DNA of 8,351 nucleotides from an uncultured Flavobacteriales bacterium (GTDB lineage Bacteria; Bacteroidota; Bacteroidia; Flavobacteriales_D; Sanyastnellaceae). Under the pieces are notes generated by a model. That model made no database searches, was not told where the DNA came from, and was given only the letters and a program-made list of their open reading frames with translations. The stretch spans positions 1 to 8,351 of the forward strand of contig CALCNZ010000312.1 in NCBI GenBank assembly GCA_937897625.1. The letters run 5' to 3'. Made by a program: the position numbers and the translations under genes. Shown in pieces: positions 1 to 5,279 of this stretch (the stretch's first letter is position 1; each line of letters starts with the position of its first letter).

Positions 1-58
1 TTATTTCTGAATGAAGGGAAGAGAGGGGTGAGGAGGTATTTTGAGGAGGGGTATTGAT
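1..58 (+). other. G/A-rich stretch; possible 3' end of an upstream gene
   Basis: The first bases are strongly purine-rich. Only one plus-strand frame (starting at base 1) is open, for 18 codons, ending at TGA 55-57; its peptide ends in RRYFEEGY. The first hairpin module of the repeat array starts two bases after this stop, similar to the way the right-hand array touches the symporter stop. This could be the tail of a gene lying outside the window, but 18 codons are too few to show coding, and it may be plain intergenic DNA. Confidence 0.2.
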
Positions 59-212
59 GTGCTGAAGCACGAGGGTCTTCGACGAAGGCAAATGGCTTTG
101 CGAGGGCAACTATTGTTGCGAGGGTCTTCGACGAGGGCAACTATTGTTGCGAGGGTCTTCGACGAGGGCAAAATGCTTTGCGAGGGTCTTCGACGAGGGC
201 AACTAGCGTTGC
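59..212 (+). repeat. Left hairpin-module array with 31-bp tandem repeat
   Basis: A 31-bp unit begins at 70, 119, 150 and 181. A shortened 18-bp copy at 101-118 lacks 13 bp. Each unit has a conserved part, GAGGGTCTTCGACGAGGG, and a variable part that is a small inverted repeat with a 4-nt loop: GCAAA/TTTGC (88-101, 168-181) or GCAAC/GTTGC (106-119, 137-150, 199-212). A sixth module, GTGCT-GA-AGCAC, lies at 59-70. The stems differ between copies but remain complementary. The 31-bp period is not a multiple of three, so this is not a coding repeat. The rest of the gene-free stretch, 213-351, is unique sequence in which I see only a possible promoter. Confidence 0.9.
83..106 (+). repeat. Left copy of exact 24-bp inverted repeat
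   Basis: These 24 bp are the exact reverse complement of 778-801. The sequence starts CGAAGGCAAATGG and ends CTTTGCGAGGG. The pair brackets the four-helix-bundle gene at 352-720. Both copies are embedded in larger arrays of the same module family, so they may be array members placed in opposite orientation and not the true ends of an element. Confidence 0.85.
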
Positions 213-301
213 GACTTTAGTTATTCGTTTGAAAAATTGGCCGAATACATTGGTTTTACTTGGAGGTAGACGTTAGGTCAAATAGTTATGGGAATAGGCA
301 T

Positions 302-335
302 TTGTAAAGAAGTTCAAATGTGTAAAACATCTTTG
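302..335 (+). promoter_or_regulatory. Possible Bacteroidota-type promoter
   Basis: CATCTTTG at 328-335 matches the Bacteroidota -7 consensus TAnnTTTG at all but one defined position. A TTG at 302-304 could be the -33 element, though the 23-nt spacer is long. The start codon follows 16 nt after the -7 candidate, and no Shine-Dalgarno sequence is visible, as is usual in this phylum. The same octamer lies just before dnaX. The call rests on consensus matching alone. Confidence 0.3.
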
Positions 336-351
336 TCGAAAATTTTAGAAG

Positions 352-720
352 ATGTTACCTGTACACACAAAATCAAAAGAATTCGCAATCGCAATTGTCA
401 AGTTGGGAATGAGATTGCAAAAGACAAACAGAGAATTTAATCTTTCGAATCAGCTTATTCGAAGCGCAACTTCAATAAACGCGAACCTCCATGAAGCCAG
501 AAGTTCAGAATCTTTGAAGGATTACACCCACAAAGTTTTCATTGCTTTCAAAGAATCTCGTGAAACTCATTCATGGCTGACCTTGCTTAAAGAAACAGAA
601 TACATTTCTGAAGAAGAATATTCAGAATTACACAAAGAAATAAACGGCATTAGTTCAGCCCTATATGCTATTACCACAGCAATGAGGAAAAAACTCGAGA
701 TGCAAAAAAAAACGAAGTAA
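352..720 (+). CDS. Four-helix-bundle protein, 23S rRNA intervening-sequence (S23/IVP) family
   Basis: This 122-residue protein has the usual length and pattern of the four-helix-bundle family first met in intervening sequences of 23S rRNA genes. Family signatures are SNQLIRSATSINANLHEA at about 32-49 (usual form SxQLxRSxTSIxANxxEA), then KDYTHKVFIAFKESRETHSWLTLL at about 56-79 and a last helix ending in a lysine-rich tail. The start is well fixed: an in-frame TAG lies at 346-348, two codons upstream. The biochemical function of the stand-alone family is not established; relatives include Avd of diversity-generating retroelements, which binds RNA and reverse transcriptase. No rRNA sequence or reverse transcriptase is visible here. 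Instead the gene sits between two inverted arrays of hairpin modules, which suggests, as inference only, a nucleic-acid partner nearby. Confidence 0.88.
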   Translation: MLPVHTKSKEFAIAIVKLGMRLQKTNREFNLSNQLIRSATSINANLHEARSSESLKDYTHKVFIAFKESRETHSWLTLLKETEYISEEEYSELHKEINGISSALYAITTAMRKKLEMQKKTK

Positions 721-731
721 TTATTCTCGTT
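704..731 (-). terminator. Weak possible terminator for the symporter gene
   Basis: Read on the minus strand, AACGA (731-727) can pair with TCGTT (715-711), and the second arm runs into a tract of T (712-704). The stem has only 5-6 bp and the loop is about 11 nt, so this is marginal. It lies inside the 3' end of the convergent four-helix-bundle gene. The stronger hairpins at 749-813 lack a following T tract. Confidence 0.22.
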
Positions 732-734
732 AAA

Positions 735-817
735 CGTCGAAGACCCTTGCAACGTAAGTTGCCCTCGTGATTCATCACCCTCGCAAAGCCATTTGCCTTC
801 GCAACGAAGTTGCCCTC
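735..817 (-). repeat. Right hairpin-module array, inverted relative to the left one
   Basis: The array holds the same modules as 59-212, in reverse orientation: GCAAC/GTTGC at 749-762 and 801-813, GCAAA/TTTGC at 783-796, and GTGAT/ATCAC at 767-778. They are separated by CCCTC or CCTTC, the complement of GAGGG or GAAGG. Bases 735-746 are the exact complement of the GGGTCTTCGACG block present four times on the left. Bases 735-766 match the reverse complement of 133-164 at 28 of 32 positions. The array fills nearly the whole gap between two convergent genes and reaches into the stop codon of the symporter at 816-818. It could act as a transcription end or RNA-stabilising structure for both. Confidence 0.88.
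778..801 (-). repeat. Right copy of exact 24-bp inverted repeat
   Basis: Exact reverse complement of 83-106. It covers one complete GCAAA/TTTGC module plus its flanking GAGGG-type blocks. Identity ends sharply on both sides. Confidence 0.85.
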
Positions 818-2594
818 AAGCTTGCTTTCTCTCCGCAAAATACTTCTGCAACTCCCGCTTCACCTCATCCTTCAACACCCACAAACCAATGAGGTTCGGG
901 AAGGCCATGCCTAAGATCATCATGTCGGAAAAATCTACGACTGCGCCGAAGCTGCTTACGGTTCCGAGAACGGTGCAGAATAAAAAGAGGAGATTGAACG
1001 ATTGCTTAATCCACCATTTTTCGCCGAACAAATAGGCCCAACTTTTCATTCCGTAATACGACCATGAAATCATGGTGGCGTAGGCGAAAAGCACAATGCA
1101 AATCAAAAGAATCCAATCGGTCCAAGGGAAGACAGAGCGGAAGGCTGCTGCTGTTAACGCGCTTCCGTTTAGTCCATGAGCATCTGTTGCGAAGCCGGTG
1201 AATACAAGGACTAGGGCTGTCATGGTGCAGACGACAACAGTGTCAATGAAGGGTTCCAACAACGAAACCATTCCTTCGGTAACAGGTCTGTTTGTTTTCG
1301 AAGTGGAGTGCGCAATACTTGCAGAACCAATTCCAGCTTCATTGCTGAATGCCGCTCTGCGGAAGCCCATCATCATTACTCCCAAGAATCCGCCTTTCAT
1401 TCCATCGGGAGAAAATGCGCCATTGAAGATTAATGAAGCAGCTTCGCCGATATGTGAAATATTCATTCCAATAATCGTCAATGCAAATCCGCAATAAACC
1501 ACCACTAAGGCTGGAATCATTTTGTCCGTTACACGCGCAATGCTTTTAATTCCACCTACAATAACAAATCCTACGGCAATGGCGAAAGCTATTCCAATCC
1601 ACAAAGCATATTGCTCCGATCCTGGAATCGTCGTCTTCACCATATCGAATGCCTGATTCGCTTGTACCATATTACCGCCGCCCAACGTTCCGCCCACACA
1701 CATGATGGCGAAGATGACAGCCAATATTTTTCCGCTTCGCTGCCATCCTTTTTTCGCGAGCCCTGCGCTGAGGTAGTACATAGGTCCTCCGCTCACTTCA
1801 CCCGATGGAGAAATTTTACGGTACTTCACACCCAAGGTGCATTCCACGAATTTGGTGGTCATGCCGAACAGTCCAGCTACAATAATCCAAAACGTTGCAC
1901 CCGGACCACCAACGGCAATGGCTACAGCCACAAGCGAGATGTTTCCTAATCCCAACGTTCCGCTTAGCGCAGCAGACAAGGCTTGGAAGGGAGTAACTTC
2001 CCCTTCATCTGTTTTCTTGGTGAATTGTCCAAAGGTAATTTTCCATGCATGACCAAAGGCACGGACATTAATGAATCTGAAATACAAGGTGAAGAATATC
2101 GCGCTTCCAATCAAGAGAACCACCACCAACCAGATTTCAGTTTTCACAGGATCTCCATTTGGATGTTTGATTTGATTACCCTTGCTGTCGTATAAATTTT
2201 GGTCATACAGGTGAAGCGCTGCAAACGGATCGTAGAATAATACCACTCCAAAAGCGTCTACAATAGGGACGAAGAGCGAATTCATTTTTTCTTCGCTCGA
2301 AATGGCGGGAATGACAAACGTTTGTTCTTGCACATTCCCGTTTTTGAATTTCACGGAAACGGTATAGTTAATCCCCTCCTTCAATCCGGTGGCAGAAATT
2401 GAATCAACACTCTGAAGGTTCGACCAATGGGCCGTTTCAACGCTGTCGGCACTGACTACAGTTGCAGATCCATCTCCAATGTTGTGTGAATTGGCGTTCA
2501 GTTGCAATTGGAAATTTTGTGCACTTGTGCTTCCAACAGAAAAAATGAAAGCTAGAAAATAAAGCGCTTTTAGGAAAGGTTGAATCAATCTCAT
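816..2594 (-). CDS. Alanine/sodium symporter (AGCS family) with N-terminal secreted extension
   Basis: This 592-residue inner-membrane protein belongs to the alanine or glycine:cation symporter family (TC 2.A.25), which brings small amino acids in with sodium. Family blocks are FQALSAALSGTLGLGNI (203-219), AVGGPGATFW (227-236), GMTTKFVECTLGVKYR (244-259), SGGPMYYLSAGL (268-279) and NEAGIGSASIAH (418-429), with many hydrophobic segments between. Typical members have about 450-550 residues. The excess is at the N-terminus: a signal-peptide-like stretch (1-25, ending STSAQ), a region of about 75 residues with beta-like composition (26-100), a hydrophobic segment near 107-120, and the first regular membrane helix at 153-172. 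The usual GTGN of the substrate site reads GLGN (214-217). The start at 2594 gives a complete signal peptide; no Shine-Dalgarno sequence is seen. The gene is convergent with the four-helix-bundle gene and divergent from dnaX. The exact substrate is not shown by the sequence. Confidence 0.9.
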   Translation of the reverse strand: MRLIQPFLKALYFLAFIFSVGSTSAQNFQLQLNANSHNIGDGSATVVSADSVETAHWSNLQSVDSISATGLKEGINYTVSVKFKNGNVQEQTFVIPAISSEEKMNSLFVPIVDAFGVVLFYDPFAALHLYDQNLYDSKGNQIKHPNGDPVKTEIWLVVVLLIGSAIFFTLYFRFINVRAFGHAWKITFGQFTKKTDEGEVTPFQALSAALSGTLGLGNISLVAVAIAVGGPGATFWIIVAGLFGMTTKFVECTLGVKYRKISPSGEVSGGPMYYLSAGLAKKGWQRSGKILAVIFAIMCVGGTLGGGNMVQANQAFDMVKTTIPGSEQYALWIGIAFAIAVGFVIVGGIKSIARVTDKMIPALVVVYCGFALTIIGMNISHIGEAASLIFNGAFSPDGMKGGFLGVMMMGFRRAAFSNEAGIGSASIAHSTSKTNRPVTEGMVSLLEPFIDTVVVCTMTALVLVFTGFATDAHGLNGSALTAAAFRSVFPWTDWILLICIVLFAYATMISWSYYGMKSWAYLFGEKWWIKQSFNLLFLFCTVLGTVSSFGAVVDFSDMMILGMAFPNLIGLWVLKDEVKRELQKYFAERKQA

Positions 2595-2601
2595 GGGCTA
2601 A

Positions 2602-2614
2602 AAATAGGCTATTT
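2602..2614. promoter_or_regulatory. Perfect palindromic site before the symporter start
   Basis: AAATAG-G-CTATTT is a perfect 6-bp inverted repeat around one central base, 8 bp upstream of the symporter ATG. On the minus strand a promoter-like TATTTTTA and a TTG 21 nt further upstream overlap or adjoin it. It could be a regulator-binding site or a 5' hairpin. A short AT-rich palindrome can also occur by chance. Confidence 0.3.
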
Positions 2615-2661
2615 CAGTAAGTTAGTTCAACATGTGAATAGGTTGTGAATATTTGAATTCC

Positions 2662-2689
2662 TTGAACCACGAATTTTTAATCATCTTTG
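2662..2689 (+). promoter_or_regulatory. Possible dnaX promoter, giving an almost leaderless mRNA
   Basis: TTG at 2662-2664 and CATCTTTG at 2682-2689, spaced by 17 nt, resemble the Bacteroidota -33/-7 elements (TTG and TAnnTTTG). Transcription would be expected to start within a few bases of the ATG at 2697, leaving little or no leader. This agrees with the absence of a Shine-Dalgarno sequence. The assignment is by consensus only. Confidence 0.4.
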
Positions 2690-2696
2690 TATCGTT

Positions 2697-3779
2697 ATGG
2701 CAGAAAATTTCATCGTTTCAGCAAGGAAGTACCGCCCGGATAACTGGGATTCAGTGGTTGGACAAAAGTCCATTACCACCACTTTGCGCAATGCCATTGA
2801 AACCAATCAGATCGCTCAAGCTTATTTGTTCACAGGTTCACGTGGAGTAGGAAAGACTTCATGCGCGCGAATTTTCGCGAAGGCCATTAATAATATGCTT
2901 GATGCTACGCCAGAAGAATTGGCGTTCACCATTTTTGAATTAGATGCTGCCTCGAACAACGGGGTAGACGATATACGTGCTATTGTAGACACCGTGCGCA
3001 TTCCGCCACAAGTGGGAAAGTACAAGGTGTATGTGATAGATGAGGTTCACATGCTTTCTTCTGCGGCATTCAATGCGTTTTTGAAAACGTTAGAAGAGCC
3101 ACCAGCACATGCTATTTTCATTTTAGCAACAACAGAGAAGCACAAGATTATCCCTACCATTTTAAGTCGTTGTCAAATCTTTGATTTCAACCGAATCAAG
3201 GTAAAGGACATGACCGAGCATTTGCAACACATTTGTAAGCAAGAAGGCATTGAAGCCGACGAAGATGCGTTACACGTGATTGCAACGAAAGCAGACGGCG
3301 CCATGCGCGATGCCTTATCAATCTTCGATCAGGTGGTTGCTTTTTGCGGAAGGAAACTGACTTACGATTTAGTTATTCAGAACTTGAACGTACTCGATTA
3401 CGAATACTACTTCAAGCTAACTGATTTGTTCTTTAAAGAAGATATTCCAAACGCCTTGTTGGTGTTGAATGAAGTGGTTGAAAAAGGATTCGATGTTCAC
3501 CACTTCGTCACGGGTTTGGGAGCGCATTTCAGAAATTTATTGGTGTGTCGCGACGCTCAAACGCTTTCATTGATGGAAGTAACGGAGGGTGTTGCCGCTA
3601 AGTACAAGGACCAAGCAGCAGCAAGCGATTTGCGTTTTTTAATTCAGGGAATTGATTTAGTGAACGACACAGACTATCACTACAAATCCTCTCGTCATCC
3701 GCGTTTGTTGGTTGAACTTTTGCTCATGAAACTGAGCAGCGTTCCGCAAAATTTGCGCGAGGGTGAAAAAAAAAAGTGA
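2697..3779 (+). CDS. dnaX: DNA polymerase III subunit gamma (frame-0 product of dnaX)
   Basis: This frame encodes the ATPase of the clamp loader, which opens the sliding clamp and places it on primed DNA. Its 360 residues cover AAA+ domains I-III: Walker A GSRGVGKTS (47-55), Walker B VIDEVHML (113-120), sensor 1 LATTE (143-147), arginine-finger motif SRC (157-159) and sensor 2 GAMRDAL (201-207). The collar domain follows and the frame ends at EGEKKK. Odd point: the four-cysteine zinc module that normally lies between Walker A and ELDAAS is missing. Only about 15 residues, without cysteine, lie between AKAIN and the FELDAAS block (80-86). The first in-frame ATG fits the family start (ENFIVSARKYRP). 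The stop at 3777-3779 directly follows a run of ten A; a frame change there continues into the tau C-terminal part. The gene heads a four-gene run. Confidence 0.95.
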   Translation: MAENFIVSARKYRPDNWDSVVGQKSITTTLRNAIETNQIAQAYLFTGSRGVGKTSCARIFAKAINNMLDATPEELAFTIFELDAASNNGVDDIRAIVDTVRIPPQVGKYKVYVIDEVHMLSSAAFNAFLKTLEEPPAHAIFILATTEKHKIIPTILSRCQIFDFNRIKVKDMTEHLQHICKQEGIEADEDALHVIATKADGAMRDALSIFDQVVAFCGRKLTYDLVIQNLNVLDYEYYFKLTDLFFKEDIPNALLVLNEVVEKGFDVHHFVTGLGAHFRNLLVCRDAQTLSLMEVTEGVAAKYKDQAAASDLRFLIQGIDLVNDTDYHYKSSRHPRLLVELLLMKLSSVPQNLREGEKKK

Positions 3780-3798
3780 AGATCCTAGCGTTTCGCGG
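3759..3798 (+). promoter_or_regulatory. dnaX programmed -1 frameshift or slippage site
   Basis: Ten A (3766-3775) followed by G give the heptamer A_AAA_AAG (3770-3776) in the phase required for -1 slippage, as in E. coli dnaX. The frame-0 stop TGA is at 3777-3779. The -1 frame has its own TGA at 3764-3766, so the change of frame can only happen inside the A run. A GAGGG (3759-3763) lies 6 nt upstream of the heptamer, where E. coli has a stimulatory Shine-Dalgarno-like element. A small stem, CC-TA-GCG / CGC-GG (3784-3798), starts 7 nt downstream. Polymerase slippage on the A run, as known for Thermus dnaX, would give the same product. A miscounted homopolymer is the alternative. Confidence 0.75.
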
Positions 3799-4435
3799 AG
3801 CTGAAAAGTTCATTGGAGCGCCACAAGCACGATCTACTTCTCCAAATGTTCCTTCAAATGAAAGCAAGCCTTCCAATGAATTGGTTGTAGAAAACAACGA
3901 ATCGCCTTCAATTGGCTACACCAACGAAAAGCCACTTCCCAATAAAACTGTATTAGATCCAGAAAAAAGAAAGCTAGCAGGCTTATCTCCCGATAATATT
4001 TCCATTCGGTACAATCCGCAAATTCAAATTGAAACGGAAGCAGACGTTCCGGAGCCAGAGGAAAAGGCAGATCGAATTTATACTGCTGAAGAAATAAATG
4101 AAGCTTGGATGGGCTATGCCGAAGAGCTTATGGATTTTAATTCTCAGGCGGCCTCGGCGTTGAAAGTAACAAAACTTGTGGTTTTGCCTGAAAACGAATT
4201 GCATTTAATTTTTCCAGGAAGTACACAAATGGAATACTTCAACGAAGAACGCGCCCCACTTATGGGATTCATGCGCAAGCGAGGTGTTGTTGGATTAAAA
4301 CTGAAAATGGAAATTGCGCAAAGCAATTCTGTTGCCCGAGAAATTGTGACCGACCGCGCTCGCTTTGAAAAAATGATGGAGAAAAATCCTGCAGTGAAAA
4401 TGCTTTGGGAACGGTTCAAATTGGTAATCGATTAA
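3776..4435 (+). CDS. dnaX: DnaX tau-specific C-terminal region, reached by -1 frameshift
   Basis: This frame is not a separate gene: it continues dnaX after the A run and gives a tau form of about 579 residues, near the usual length for this phylum. The first 100 residues are rich in Pro, Ser, Asn and Glu and look like a disordered linker. Residues 101-219 form a folded domain typical of Bacteroidota DnaX, with IYTAEEINEAWMGYAEEL, an LVVLPENELHLIFPGSTQMEYFNEER stretch, and the closing EKNPAVKMLWERFKLVID. In E. coli the tau-specific part binds the polymerase core and the DnaB helicase; the same role is inferred here. A GTG at 3776 could in theory start translation, but it has no ribosome-binding site. 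hslR starts 3 nt after the stop. Confidence 0.88.
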   Translation: MKILAFRGAEKFIGAPQARSTSPNVPSNESKPSNELVVENNESPSIGYTNEKPLPNKTVLDPEKRKLAGLSPDNISIRYNPQIQIETEADVPEPEEKADRIYTAEEINEAWMGYAEELMDFNSQAASALKVTKLVVLPENELHLIFPGSTQMEYFNEERAPLMGFMRKRGVVGLKLKMEIAQSNSVAREIVTDRARFEKMMEKNPAVKMLWERFKLVID

Positions 4436-4438
4436 TTC

Positions 4439-4831
4439 ATGCGTGTAGACAAATACCTCTGGTGTATTCGTGTTTTCAAGACACGATCCATCTCTACAGC
4501 CGCATGCAAAGCAGAGAAGGTGTGGGTGAACGGTGAGTTTGTAAAAGCTTCGCGCGAATTAAAACTGAAAGATATTGTTCGAGTGCGTAAAGGTCCCATT
4601 CATTTTCAATTTGAAGTTGTAGACTTTCCGAAGAGCAGGCTCGGAGCGAAGTTGGTTTCAACCGTAACAAAAGATGTTACCGAACCCGATGAGCTGGCGA
4701 AGTTGGAACGCATTCAGTTGCAAATGAAGGCGACGCCGTATTTCGGAGTGGGAAGGCCAACAAAGAAAGACCGCAGACAGCTCGACGACTTCATGTATTA
4801 CGAAGACTTAGATCAAGATGTCAACGAATAA
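4439..4831 (+). CDS. hslR: Hsp15-like S4-domain RNA-binding protein
   Basis: This 130-residue protein matches the ribosome-associated Hsp15 (HslR) family in length and layout. An S4 domain occupies about residues 1-60 (MRVDKYLWCIRVFKTRS, then KAEKVWVNGEFVKASRELKLKDIVRVRKG), followed by a charged tail with GRPTKKDRRQLDDF (104-117), the usual family ending. In E. coli, Hsp15 binds 50S subunits blocked by a nascent chain with its tRNA and helps to recycle them. The start lies 3 nt after the dnaX stop and the end overlaps the next gene by 14 nt, so it is clearly part of the same transcript. Confidence 0.9.
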   Translation: MRVDKYLWCIRVFKTRSISTAACKAEKVWVNGEFVKASRELKLKDIVRVRKGPIHFQFEVVDFPKSRLGAKLVSTVTKDVTEPDELAKLERIQLQMKATPYFGVGRPTKKDRRQLDDFMYYEDLDQDVNE

Positions 4832-5279
4832 CGGCCGTCCTCAAATGCTTCAACCCGAAGACATTCAGCAATTGCGCAATGAAGTGTTGTGGCCACACAA
4901 GACCTTTGAGAATTGCATTTTGGAAACCGATCGACTTTCGACTACGTTTCATTTTGGTGTGCAAATAGACGGTCTCACCGTTGCAACGGTAACCCTTCAG
5001 CAAGAAAATTCCAGTAAACTTTCACAAGAAAAACAATACAGACTTCGCGCAATGGCAGTTCGTGAAGGATACAGGGGACAAGGCTTTGGCGATGCCATAG
5101 TTGAAGAAGGATTGAAGTATTTATCGTCAATAGGAGTTGAAGTGGTTTGGTGTGATGCTCGTGTTGCAGCGTTGAATTTTTATCGAAGACTTCAATTCGA
5201 AGAGTTGGAAGAAGAGTATGAAATTCCGATCATTGGCCTACACAGGTTTATGTGGAAAGTGTTAAGTTCGCATTCATGA
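4818..5279 (+). CDS. GNAT-family N-acetyltransferase
   Basis: The 153-residue protein has a single GNAT fold. The acetyl-CoA-binding motif A is RLRAMAVREGYRGQGFGDAI (75-94), with the R-G-Q-G-F-G pyrophosphate loop at 86-91. Motif B is WCDARVAALNFYRRLQFEEL (111-130), with the common NFYxxLxF ending, and the C-terminus reads EIPIIGLHRFMWK, a pattern of small stand-alone GNATs. The substrate cannot be predicted. The ATG at 4818 overlaps the end of hslR by 14 nt; another ATG at 4845 (residue 10, MLQPEDI) is a possible later start. The stop overlaps the ATG of the next gene by 4 nt (ATGA), implying coupled translation. Confidence 0.87.
   Translation: MSTNNGRPQMLQPEDIQQLRNEVLWPHKTFENCILETDRLSTTFHFGVQIDGLTVATVTLQQENSSKLSQEKQYRLRAMAVREGYRGQGFGDAIVEEGLKYLSSIGVEVVWCDARVAALNFYRRLQFEELEEEYEIPIIGLHRFMWKVLSSHS

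Noticed and set aside
59..212. Left repeat array as a CRISPR
   Set aside because: The repeats are tandem with 9-nt variable parts that are themselves inverted repeats. There are no unique spacers of 25-40 bp and no cas genes.
288..434. Small plus-strand frame starting with ATG 288
   Set aside because: It overlaps the four-helix-bundle gene in another frame, matches no family I know, and its composition looks random. The bundle frame is clearly the coding one.
352..720. Four-helix-bundle gene as the Avd part of a diversity-generating retroelement
   Set aside because: No reverse transcriptase, template repeat or variable repeat is visible in the window. Sequence features fit the general S23/IVP family.
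3751..3766. TTGCGCGAGGGTGA just before the dnaX A run resembles the repeat-array linker
   Set aside because: The match is short, lies within conserved coding sequence and lacks the paired stem, so it is most likely chance.
3776..4435. dnaX second part as an independent gene starting at GTG 3776
   Set aside because: Its content is the tau linker and C-terminal domain, the start has no ribosome-binding site, and the frame joins dnaX exactly at the slippery A run.
2697..4435. dnaX as a pseudogene broken by a frameshift
   Set aside because: dnaX is essential, both parts are intact, and the break sits at a sequence known to recode in other bacteria. A homopolymer read error remains possible.
5252..5275. 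GTG 5252 as start of the DUF2079 gene
   Set aside because: The ATG at 5276 forms the classic ATGA overlap with the previous stop and gives a normal N-terminus before the first membrane helix.
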